NCBI GenBank assembly: GCA_905250115.1
Contig: CAJNOI010000031.1
Location: 46,244 to 110,243 of the forward strand
Direction of reading: 5' to 3'
DNA: 64,000 bases
Source of the DNA: Adineta steineri
Lineage: Eukaryota; Rotifera; Eurotatoria; Adinetida; Adinetidae
Positions 36,787 to 48,019 of this stretch are shown here, piece by piece (the stretch's first letter is position 1; the number at the start of each line of letters is the position of its first letter). The notes below the pieces were generated by a model. That model was not told the DNA's origin and searched no databases. It worked only from the letters and a program-made list of their open reading frames with translations. A program made the position numbers and the translations under genes.

Positions 36787-39284
36787 TTTTCAGATTTTAC
36801 AAAAAAAAGTTTTTATACTTTTCACAAAGTGACACTATTAGTTGTGAAAAAAACAAACAAATCTCAACGACGAAAACTTTATATTTATATTTCAAACATG
36901 AAGAATCGTTTTCTCAATTGTATTATTTTATTGATTTTTTTTCATTTACAAATTCTACTATTCATCTTTTATCTATTTATTCATTCGAATAATTCTTGAA
37001 TGAAGATCATTATATGTTCATATTCTAATAATTATATCAAATGAATCTTATATATTATAGAACTTAAAATCTTTCCTTTTTTTCTATTAGTTATTGTTCG
37101 TGATATTCTTTAATAAAATCTAATTTATTTATTATTAAAGACAATAAATGAATGATTATTTCATCAATCTTCATGTGTCAAACTGGTCAAATTGTGTTTG
37201 CTCTTTTGCACACATATAACACGTTGTCATGTTTGTCGAGAAGACATGATCATTGAAGATAGGATTGCTTGCTTGCTTGTTCGTTCGAACAATAAAATGA
37301 ACTAAAGAAATAAGAGAGATTTGTGATTAGTAATTTGATTCATATAAGCACGAAAAAGAAAAAGAATGAAGGAGAGAAAGAAAGAAAGAAATCTTATTCC
37401 AATGAAATCAAAAAAGAAAAAAAAAATTGCTCGTCTTATTGTCATTTGAACGGAAGTTTGTAGTAGTTCAGAACAACACTCGATAATTACTAGTCGTTGA
37501 TGCATCATGTTCCGATTGTTCATCATTCAACGAACCAAACACTCGCTCGTTTCTTTTTCTCTCTTTTATCTAAATGGTAATTTTCTGTAGCATAGTTAGT
37601 CGTCAACAACAGGCCGACTACGATCTAATCTTGACGACGACATCAATCGATTTCTGACAAGACAAGCATTATTGAGTGTGTTACTATCGTTATTGCTGGT
37701 CTAGCTTGTGATGTCGATGATGGTTATTTGATTATGCCAAAACCATCCAAAAGAGAAAAATGAGAAAGAAGAAAAAAAATAGAGAGAAAAAAAAAAGACA
37801 TATTTTTTAGGGTTGGACTTGAGGATTATGTTCGACGAACACCACCAATTATGATCGAACAAAGAGACCTTAGATTGTTCTTGCGTATACGAGTAAATAG
37901 ATGCGCACGCGTGCGCATAACTAGTAAAAAGAGATAGATAGAGAGAGAGCGAAAAGGGTTTCATTCAATGAATTCTCTCTCTCTCTGTCTTTATTCCTTC
38001 TCGATGTAATCGCGCATCAATTAACAGATTTGTGTACGTGTATCTCCTGAGAGAGTGTATAGTATAAGACACATAGAACAGTCGGCATACAGAAAAGCAA
38101 AACTATTTCGTATTCAACTATAATTCCCTGACCGACAATTATTAGAGACCGACAAACACACAATGCAGACCATCCGGAGACTTTACAATGGACGACATTT
38201 CATATTTCACAGTTGACAAGCGCGCTCGAGAGAGAGAGACAGAGACAGAGACAGAAGAGAAAAAGAATGCATTTCCATAATGGACGGCGCCCGTTATTGT
38301 TGTGTTAATATTAAAAACGATTTCTTCTATGAAATGATGGGGAGTGACACATATATATATTTTTTTATATATTATTCGATTATTGACAATGATGATTGTT
38401 GAAATTCATTCGTAATGTCATTGTCATAAAACACCTTTCGTCTATTTACATTGAAGTATTTGTGTGTGTATAGATGTTTGCATTCATCTTGTACGAACAA
38501 TGATTTTTCATAGGTAATATAAAATCGAATTTCTTTATTTAATAAGCGAAATATATTAAGATCCGATAAAAAGAAAAGTTATGTTCTTTATGTATAGAAA
38601 TCTTTTAATTTTGAAATTCTTATACCATTAGATAATACCGAAGATATAAAAGCAAGTGTTTTATGTGTACATCATTCTCGCAGGGTATAAATGCCATCAT
38701 TTCTTCCCTTACTACATATACAATCTCTGTCTCGCTCTCTCTCTCTCTTCTTCTTCTTATTTCGGGTTGTATTATTATTACCCGTGTTATTATACTTTCT
38801 TTCTCTATACTATTCGAATGTTGCTTGTCCATTGAATCATCATTATCATCAGTCGATCGATTTTAATCTTAAATCCAAATGTGTATACAATCGACTAACG
38901 TGCTATCACTCGTCATTTTATTGTTATCACTGCGTTTTTCTATTACTGTTGTCAAGCAGCAGTATCAATAATCAACGAGCTGTGAGACGATGACGACGGC
39001 GTCCTGCATTCATCATCTCTTCAACTTCCCGCTTTTATCTCGTTTCTCACTCAACTCATTTAGCAGAGACTCATTCGCTTGGCTTGCATACTTCATACCT
39101 CTTGACTAATAAAGAGAGGAAAAAATAGAATAGAGAGTGAGAGAATGAGGAATGCCTCCAGATGTGTTCGCTGTTGGTTGTGGTATCCGATCTAATTGAA
39201 TTAGAGTGAGAATGCGCTTTTTTTTTACTTTATTATCATTATTATTATTATTATTATTATTTCTATTCATTTCAGATTGAAAAA
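36787..39284. other. Intergenic interval and calpain 5' leader region
   Basis: About 2.5 kb with no supportable coding frame. It has a purine-rich GAGA/CAGA tract at about 38228-38262, pyrimidine tracts near 38730-38760 and an ATT microsatellite at about 39234-39261. The TTTCAG at 39270-39275 is a good acceptor just before the calpain ATG, so a non-coding first exon and 5' UTR intron probably lie here. Confidence 0.5.
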
Positions 39285-42200
39285 ATGTTGTCCGATTTAG
39301 TTGATGATGAGCTTTTATCTGGATCTGCAACATTACCAGTCTCAACAAAACCGATGGTTAATATGACTAATACTAGTAAGTTTCGAGTTCTCATTATATG
39401 AGTAGGATAAACACGTGGAATTCGTGATGACAATTACATATGGAATCTAACGCATGTCAGATGTGTTTGTGTGTGAGAAAGAACAACACTCACATACAGA
39501 CTCTAAAATTACCATCATTTGGATGCACGCTCGTTCGCTTTCGATCGATATGTGTCTGTTAAACACTTTGACGCCCGGATTATCGTCATCATTAAGACAA
39601 TCTTATTCATGTCTCCTGTAGAGAGTATTTATTGACGACTCTGCACGAAGTCTTTCTTTCTTTCTTTCTTTTTTTTGATTGTATATCAAAGCTTACAATC
39701 GTTTCAAGACACATTTTTAATTTATATTTACTTGTGCAATATATATGTATATAATAAGAGAGAGAAAAAAATAAATCTATCGATGAACTTTTCAATAAAG
39801 TAATTAAATGGATAAGAAATTGAAATGATAAAGAGATTAGTAATCAAATAAAATCATATCGACCTTGGTCAAATAAGAGTTTCAAGTGTAATTTATTCGT
39901 CTATTTTTCTNNNNNNNNNNNNNNNNNNNNNNNNNNNNNNNNNNNNNNNNNNNNNNNNNNNNNNNNNNNNNNNNNNNNNNNNNNNNNNNNNNNNNNNNNN
40001 NNNNNNNNNNTTGAAATTAGGCGAAATTTATTCCCTACATGAACATATTGCTCAATCATCTCCTTCTGTTGGTAGTGTTCCACCAGTTGATAGAAAATTT
40101 TCTGATCCCGATTTTTTACCTACACCCGAAAGTATTGCACGAGGTGATGAAGGAACAGCTTTTCTCGGTGTCAAATATCAAGGACGTGTAGCAAGATGGT
40201 AAAATTTTTTAGTTTATTTTATTTTAACTTTTATTCCTTCTATTTATATAATTTTTTGTCTTAAGGCTACGACCTGAACGTATTCGATGGTCTAGTGAAG
40301 ATAAACAATATTCATTAGCTGTATTCAATCAACCACATCCAAAAGATATTATTCAAGGTCGTCTTGGTAATTGTTGGCTTATTGCTGCATTATCATTAAT
40401 TGCTGAAGTACCACAAATTCTGTATAAAGTTATGATTACAAAACAATACAATTCTGCTGGTAACTAAATAAATAAAATAAGATTTCATATAATTGATTAT
40501 TTTTTTTTTGTTTGTAGGACTTTATCGAGTTCGTTTATGTAATCAAGGTATTTGGCAAGTAGTTACTATTGATGATATGTTACCTGTGTCAACATCAAAT
40601 TCCCTTGTCTTCTCTCGAAGTAAAAAAAAACAATTATTTGCACCATTAATCGAGAAGGCATTAGCAAAAATGCATGGTAGTTATATGGCTCTCAAGTCTG
40701 GTATGTGAAATTTGTTTTCTATAATGATTATTGATGAATATTTTATTGTATAGGAAGATGTGATGAAGGTTTACAAACATTAACAGGTGAACCATGTGAG
40801 GTATAAAAAATAACAAAATTGTTAATTGTTAAAAAATATTTCACGATGTCAATTTTTTTAGGTACTCTTTTTACGTTCATCTGATCCTGAAAAAAAACCA
40901 GATCTTAATCAAATATGGGCTAGTATTCTTGAATCTAGAGCTAAAGGTAATAGGAATATCTATAGAAATATATTTTTTCTGAAATATTCTTTATGTAGGT
41001 TATCTTATGACATGTCCATGTTCAAATAAACGCTTTAGCGAACAAATCTTCAGTCGAATGGGTACGAAAGAATAAATAAATATGCTAGATAAAAAAAATG
41101 AAGATTTTTCTTTATTATAGGCTTGGAGTCAGATCATGCCTATAGTATTCTCGATGCACGTCAAGTTAATTCTCAAAGACTTGTACGTTTACGTAATCCT
41201 TGGGGTGAAAAAGAATGGAAAGGTGCTCTAACTGAAAATTGGACAAAATGGCCAAAGACTATTAAACATAAATTTATACCATCATCTGCTAATGATGGTG
41301 TCTTTTGGATGCGTATGTATTCAATCTATAAAAAGAAAATTTTAAATATAGGTTTTTTTTTTCTATAAATATAGCTTGGGAACAAATGCCTTCATTCTTT
41401 AGTAGTGTTACAATTTGTAAAGTTAATGCAAATTGGCATGAAGTTAGTTTTACTATGTTTAGTTTATTTTTTTGTTTACTAATTTTTTATTTATTATATA
41501 CAGGCCCGTAAACGAGGACAATTTAGTGATTTTTCTTCTACAATAACATCTGCCTATGGTCTTGATTGTCCATATGGAGCAGAACTTGAAATTGAAGTGT
41601 TTAATGCTGGTGATGGAAATTATTATAATCGTTTAAAAGATCCTGATGTTGATCTCTTCCTAATTTTACTTAGTGCAAATGGTTATTGTCGAGCATATAA
41701 ACATGATGTTGATTATTATATAACATTATCAACAACAGTACCACCAGGACGATATATTATATTAGCGGGTTCAATGTCTGTTGTTAATTATTTGGTTTAT
41801 CCAGCATTTAATTTAGTTGTACATGGAAGTCAACCATTTGTTGTACATGATCAACCATCATCATATGAATTAGCTGCTGATGCTTTTCATGCAGTTGCCT
41901 TTCGAGCTAATAATCGACAGGATATGGGTGGTGGCGTTTCGATTTTAACATTTGATGATAATGGGTAGAATAAATATATATTTTGATTTATTTTAATTAA
42001 AATTTTTGTTTTTAGAAATTTTGGTCTTGTGTGTGAAAATAAATCTAATCGAACAGTTCGTCTTAGTAGTAATTTTCAAGGCTCAAAAAATGTTCTCTCA
42101 TCCCGACATGCGTTTCAAATGATTGATACAATACCTGCTAAAACTCAACAACTTATTGCTATATTTACACGAAAAATGTTTTCTAATGACGTACAAATCG

Positions 42201-42470
42201 GTAAATAGAAAGATTTTTCTATTCAATTTTTATTTCATTATTTTCTTTTTCTTATATTTTAGCGTATCAGGTAGGTTTCATTTCGCGTTTTTATATAAAA
42301 ATTTCTATTTTTCAAAAAGGCTTCTGGTGAATTACTTGATCCTGATCATTATATTCGTGCAAGAAACAATCCAGCTATCCCTCCTCAGGCTCTTGGTAAG
42401 GTTTATTTTATTTTTTAGTAACGAAATATTTTCATTTTTAGGTCTTCATATATTGAGACCTGTTTATTGA
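39285..42470 (+). CDS. CAPN15: CAPN15/SOL-type calpain, interrupted by an assembly gap
   Basis: Exon 1 is 39285-39375; a gap hides the join. Later exons: (gap)-40198, 40266-40459, 40518-40700, 40754-40800, 40862-40946, 40999-41061, 41121-41312, 41375-41442, 41504-41964, 42016-42200, 42263-42270, 42320-42395, 42442-42470. The calpain protease core is complete: DRKFSDPDFLP entry, catalytic Cys in QGRLGNCWLIAAL, His in SDHAYSILDAR and Asn in RLRNPWG. The part after the core has no C2-like or EF-hand calpain domain. It matches the SOL homology domain and ends GLHILRPVY, like the GLHGPRPL end I recall in vertebrate CAPN15. The N-terminal zinc fingers of CAPN15 are not visible; they may be absent or in the gap, although only 100 N are shown. 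One exon is just 8 nt. Confidence 0.88.
39911..40010. other. Assembly gap of 100 N in the calpain gene
   Basis: Exactly 100 undetermined bases, the usual placeholder for a gap of unknown size. The coding frame is already open at 40011 (TTGAAATTAGGC), so at least part of an exon is missing. Confidence 0.95.
42263..42270 (+). other. CAPN15: 8-nt micro-exon of the calpain gene
   Basis: CGTATCAG lies between TTTTAG and GTAGGT. Joining the G of exon 42016-42200 to these 8 bases and then to GCT at 42320 keeps the frame (Ala-Tyr-Gln-Ala). Skipping it would shift the frame before the conserved C-terminus. Confidence 0.75.
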
Positions 42471-43181
42471 AAATCTCAATATTTTTCTTGTTTGTGTTTT
42501 CTTCATTCGGTCTCAACCGGTCATTGTGATTATTATTTTCTAACAAAATTATGTCAATAGTTAATTTATTTACGAATAAAAATATTTTTTAAGTGATATG
42601 ATATGTTCTGAAAACGAACTTTCAGTTCATTTTTTTTAAAATAAAGATATTTTTTTCCCTTATATGTGTAATAAACAGTCTTGAATAAAAAAAAAACAAA
42701 AAACGTATATATATATTTATTCTTTCTCTTAAATATTTTATAAGCAATAACCTTGTCTTGACAATACACCAGACATATTTAATGTACATCATTAATCGAT
42801 TGTCGATATTTCTAGGCTATCTAATGAGTAAAAATCGTTCAACTAAATCCGAATGATTCATATATATGAAAGTAAACAAGTTATAGAAAGTCAAAGATTA
42901 AACCTTGTATATTGTGACTATTAATAATTGCTAGACGATACATCATGATACACTTTAACATTTCATGATTGCAAGAAAAACAAGACGTATAGGTGGGCGA
43001 ATCAGTTTTTGACTCATTAGTTATTTTTAAAAGTTTATATTTTATGGAACTAAATATTCATCAAAGATGTGTATCGATATTTCTAATGACGAAAAAATAC
43101 TCCATTTTCCGTTGTAAATATATATAAAATAAAAGTTAACAAATTATATTCTCTATTTATTTCATTTAACAAATGAAACAA
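42471..43181. other. Convergent 3' spacer between calpain and GUF1
   Basis: About 710 bp of AT-rich sequence between two converging genes. On the minus strand an AATAAA at 43161-43156 lies about 20 nt past the GUF1 stop and is a likely polyadenylation signal. Nothing else is recognised. Confidence 0.5.
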
Positions 43182-45467
43182 TTATTTTCTTTTTAAAACA
43201 GCAATAATAGCATCACGTGGCACTTGAATATTAGCAATTGATCTCATTCTTTCTTTGCCTTCTTCTTGTCGTTTTAATAATTTCAATAAACGTGTTTTAT
43301 CACCACCATATAATTTTGCTCCAACATCTTTTTTATAAGCAGGTATACTTTGTCTTCCAAGTACAGATGAATGTACTTTTGCTTCAAGTTTAATTGCATA
43401 TTGTTGTCGATCAATATTTTCTTTAAGTTTAAGAACGATTTCTTTACCTACTGTTGGAGCACGTTTAGCATGACAAAGAACAGATAATTCATCAATTTCT
43501 TCATTATTAATACAAATACGCATTTTAACTATATTCGATTTTTCATAACCAATATCTTCATAATCAAATGTACCATAACCAGATGTTATTTGTTTAAGTT
43601 GATCAAAAAAATCATAAACTATTTCAGCTAAAGGTAATTTATATTTTAATAATGTTCGTTTATCATCTATACAATATTCTTCTATTAATGTTCCTCGTCG
43701 TTCATCACAAACAAGTTTAATTATAGGTGCAAATTGTGTTGGTGTAAGAATTTGACCATTGACTATTGGTTCAAGTGTTTCACGTATTATATTTGTATCT
43801 GGCCATTTAAGTGGATCAGATATAGTTAGTAGTTCAGCACCATAATCTTTAATATTATCTTTTCCAACAATACGACATTGATAAGCAACACCTGGAAATG
43901 TAGTTATAACTTGTTGTTGAAATTCTGATTGTAATCGTTGATTAAATATTTCCATATGAAGTAAACCCTAGAAAATTAGAATATATATATACATCTTAAA
44001 AAATGAATATCATTTCTTACTAAAAATCCAATTCGCATTCCTTTACCAAATGCTAAAAAGAGAAAAAAAGTTTTAATTAAAAGATTCAAATCAAATTCTA
44101 CCTGGATTTGATGTAGGAACAATTCTAACACCAGTATCATTCAATGCTAAACGTTCAATAGATTGTTCAAAAATATTATATTGTACTTCATCGAATGGAA
44201 AAAAACCAGCAAACTAAAATCAAATAATAAACTTGAGTTTAATTCTTTTTTTTCTTATATAACTTACCACCATTGGTTTTGGCACTTTAAATGTCTGTAG
44301 TGGTTCAACATCATCACCTAAAAAAAGAAAATATTAAATTCTTTTTTCATTCTTCCAATGATAAAACACTCACCTACCTTGATGATAAAATGTATCTCCA
44401 ACAACTGTATCTTGAATATGTTTTGTATCACAAATAATATATCCAACTTGACCAGCATATAATGCATCAGTTTTTACTCGATCCGGATATGTAAATATTC
44501 CTTAAATATAAAATGTTTTATTAAAATAAATTATTTTTTCTATGAATACCTGTTTCAAGTACTGTATAATTCTTTGCCGATAATTTACTTGTAATTTTAT
44601 CTCCTATTCGAACAATTCCATCCGTAACAGCAACATTAATAATTGTTGAATTAATCTGTGATGAATATACTGAATCAAAAACAAATAAACGAAGTAAACC
44701 AGTTCGAGAATATTTTGGTGGTGGAAGTTGTTCAACAATTTGTTCTAAGATTTTTCCACAATTCGTTCCATTTTTAGCAGATATTTGAATGATATTTTTT
44801 GATGATAAACCAAATTCAGATTCAATTTGTGCTATTGTTCGTTCAACTTTCGCTTCTTTTAAATCAATTTTATTAATACAAGCAATAACTTCCATAAATG
44901 AATCACAAGCAAGTAAAAAATTTGCAACTGTTTGTGCTTGTATACCTTGTGCAGCATCAACAAGAAGTATAGCTGATTGACATGCTGATAATGATCGTGC
45001 AACTTCAGTTGAAAAATCTACATGACCTGGTGTATCAATTAGATTAAGTAAATATATTTGATTTTTATATGGATAAAACATTGAAACAGCTGCAGCTTTA
45101 ACAGTTATACCACGTTCTCTTTCAACATCAAGTTTATCAAGCACTTGACGATTTTCTTTTGATTTGGGTATTGTACCTGTTATTTCTAATAACCGATCAG
45201 CTAATGTTGATTTTCCTATAAAAAAAACACCATACATTATACAATGAATTTTTAAATAAATTTAATACCATGATCAACATGAGCGATAATACAGAAATTT
45301 CTAATTAGTGGTGTTTCATATGTATCCATTTTAATTGAACGAAGTGCACGTTCAACAACTAGAGGTGGTGGATTTTGAGCATGTTGAAAACGACATGGTA
45401 TATAGATTCGTTGTAAAGAACGTAATGTTCTTTGAAAAAAACATGAAACAGAATGATATGTTTGCAT
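43182..45467 (-). CDS. GUF1: GUF1, mitochondrial elongation factor 4 (LepA)
   Basis: Seven exons read from high to low coordinates (45467-45269, 45215-44550, 44500-44378, 44317-44268, 44213-44102, 44052-44021, 43967-43182) encode 655 aa. The first 35-40 residues are basic and serine-containing with few acids, fitting a mitochondrial presequence. GTPase motifs follow: G1 is AHVDHGKST, split by intron 1; G2 is RGITVKA, G3 DTPGH and G4 NKIDL. Domain II, a GFLGLLHMEIFNQRL block and the LepA-specific C-terminal domain (YGGDKTRLLKLLKRQEEGK, ending VLKRK) follow. The protein is a ribosome-binding GTPase that supports mitochondrial translation under stress, as known for the family. It lies 142 bp downstream of the PPR-DYW gene, in the same orientation. 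All catalytic motifs look intact. Confidence 0.95.
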
Positions 45468-45609
45468 TTATCAAAACATCTATAAATGTAAATAAATGTT
45501 TTGTTTTTGTTCAAATAGTAATCTAACTATTACTTTATTGTTTGAATTTATATATAGAGAGAGAAATCTTATGTATGGAAAAACTAAACAATGATGTTCT
45601 TTTTTATTT

Positions 45610-47698
45610 TTAAAATTTATCATGACAAGAACATATTCCATTATGAAAATGATGAATACGTATATCATCTTTTAGAATAATATCACATTGTTTTATTAAA
45701 GTTAATTGTTTTATTCCTTCATGACATGTAGAACATAATGGGTTTGTTTTTGTTAATTGTATCATTGTTGATGATGGATTTAATACGAAATTTTGTACAA
45801 TAGCTAATCGAACTGATATATGTCCACAAAATAATTGTTTAAGATCGTTTTTGATTAACTGCCAATTTATATTCACTGATTTTAATTCATCAATTATAAT
45901 ATTTAATTCCGAATTCAATAACGGAAAATTTGAAAGATCATTATCATGAAATTCATATACCGTATAATTCATTGTATTATTATTTTTTATTTCTGTCCTA
46001 CATTTTCCAGGTAATTGTTGTTGAAAATAATTAAGAATTTCATTTGATGGTAATGAATTCGTCATATCCGAAAAAAGTAATAACAAAAAAGGATCATCTT
46101 TTATTTGATCATAAATCGATTTTGCATACTGAACATTCCCGGAATGATAACAAACTATAAACAAAGCCGACCAAAGCGAAGAAACATCTGTAGATTTTGA
46201 TTTATATTGATGAATAAATGATTGAACTTCATCAAATAGTGAAGCACGGGCAAGAATTGAAACCTATAACAAAAAAAAAGGTAATTAGATGCATAGTCTT
46301 CTTTATTTATTCTTTTTACCATTATAGCAGCAATGTCTGGTGTCTTATATTTTTCAGGTATTATTTTATATATTTTCCTTGCTTCATCCACAAGACCATC
46401 AGTAAATTTACAAGCATATAGAATCATTTTATAGATCTGTTCATTTAACTTCAATTCTAATTTAATATCTTCAAATAATTTCAATGCGCGCTGTCCTTGT
46501 CCCTTAATTGCAAGACTATGTATTAGATTTGCTAAGGTATGATTATCTTTTTGTTTAAGTAAATTAAATAATCGATAAGCTTCATTTAATTGTAAACAAT
46601 GTGAATGCATATTAATTAAAGCAGTTTGTACTGAAAGATTTTTCTCAATTATAAATGATGGAATCGCTCGATGAATATTTTCTGCTTGATGAGGAAGACC
46701 TAGTTGTTGGCACGCATTAATAACATGTAGATAAAGAACTGCATCAGGTGAAATCGATGATGATGATGATTGAAGTTGATGAAATAGAGAAAGAACTTGT
46801 ACAGGTTGATTTATTGATAAATATGCTTTCATTAAAATTGAATAAGTTATATGATCAGCTATTGGAAGTAATTGATCAAATAATTTCCGTGCACGATCAA
46901 TTGAACCACAATTACAATACATATCTATAATCTTTAATATAAAATGAAACTAAGAAATTATTTTTAAACAGAAAAAAAACTTACAGCTGTGGCTAATCGA
47001 ATATTTGGTGGATCGAGAAGTTTAAGTCTTACAACTTCATTATATATATTATGTCCAATATCTAATCGATGGGAACTACTGCATGCACTCAGGACACATG
47101 TTGCTGATATAGCATCAAGTTCAACTGTTTTTTTATTTAATATTTCATTTTCAAATAAACGAATTGTTTTTTCGGGTTGTCCATTCATATTATAACCTAT
47201 AAGAAATAAGAAATATGAATATTTTGAATATTTTTAACTCACCTTGTTCTCACCTTTGAACATTGTACCATAAAGATTGATATCAAATGATCGATTTTTT
47301 ATTTGTTGAAATATTTGTTCAGCTAATTCAATATGTTTTATTTTAGCATACATATAAATAAGTTTTATTTGAAGTTGATAATATTCCTTCGATTGTAATG
47401 TTTGATCTTTGTCAATAAATTCATGAATTTTTTGACATATTTTTAAATTATTAATTTCTCCACATGCACGAATTATTTGTGTATAACAAATAAAATCAGG
47501 TTTTAGATTGATTATATTTGACATCCATTCAAATAAAGCAACTGTACGTATAGGTACATAAGAATTATTATAGTTGTTCATGAGTTTATTGATTTCATAT
47601 AGTTCTTCGTGAGTTGTTGATGCATGAACATTTACGATTGACGATGATAGAAAACGAAATGAAGATCGAATAATTGATAAACGACGAAAATATTGCAT
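45610..47698 (-). CDS. PLS-type PPR protein with E and DYW domains (plant-like)
   Basis: Four exons (47698-47254, 47196-46985, 46931-46320, 46263-45610) encode 640 aa. The N-terminus MQYFRRLSIIRSSFRF resembles a mitochondrial targeting peptide. Degenerate 31-36-residue PPR units run from about 60 to 505, for example YTQIIRACGEINNLKICQKI and IIDMYCNCGSIDRARKLFDQ, in the P-L-S style of land plant organelle editing factors. An E-like segment begins GKCRTEIKNNN (about 509). The DYW domain covers about 565-640: GHIS (His571), CSTCH (Cys600, Cys603), HHFHNGICSC (627-636) and a terminal DKF in place of DYW. In plants the domain deaminates C to U in organelle RNA using HxE plus CxxC. Here the residues after His571 are Ile-Ser-Val, so the catalytic Glu is missing. 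The zinc-type residues remain. An animal context points to horizontal transfer, followed by intron gain. Confidence 0.9.
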
Positions 47699-48019
47699 GA
47701 TATCGAATAAATTCTATGTTAAAATGAGATGATGATTCATGACATGATTTTTATTGGTTATTTAATTGACATCTATTTTAACATAAAGACTCGATTTTTT
47801 AATTATAGATTTTTTTATCAAATAATTTACTAGCAAAATATTTTTTAAATTTAATAGAGAAATCTTTTTTTCAGTATATTTATAAGTAAATATATACATG
47901 ATAATAAGTCTATTAGATCCTTTTGTTCTAACGCGCCAATGATTCTTGTTTGCCCCGTTTAATATCATTCATTCGTTGTGTCACCAGTGGATATATTTAA
48001 GATCTGAAAATAATTCAAT
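47699..48019. promoter_or_regulatory. Divergent promoter interval between PPR-DYW and CHAF1B
   Basis: The two genes start 321 bp apart on opposite strands, so this interval must contain both promoters or one bidirectional promoter. It is AT-rich with no TATA-box arrangement that I would defend and no repeat. Confidence 0.5.
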
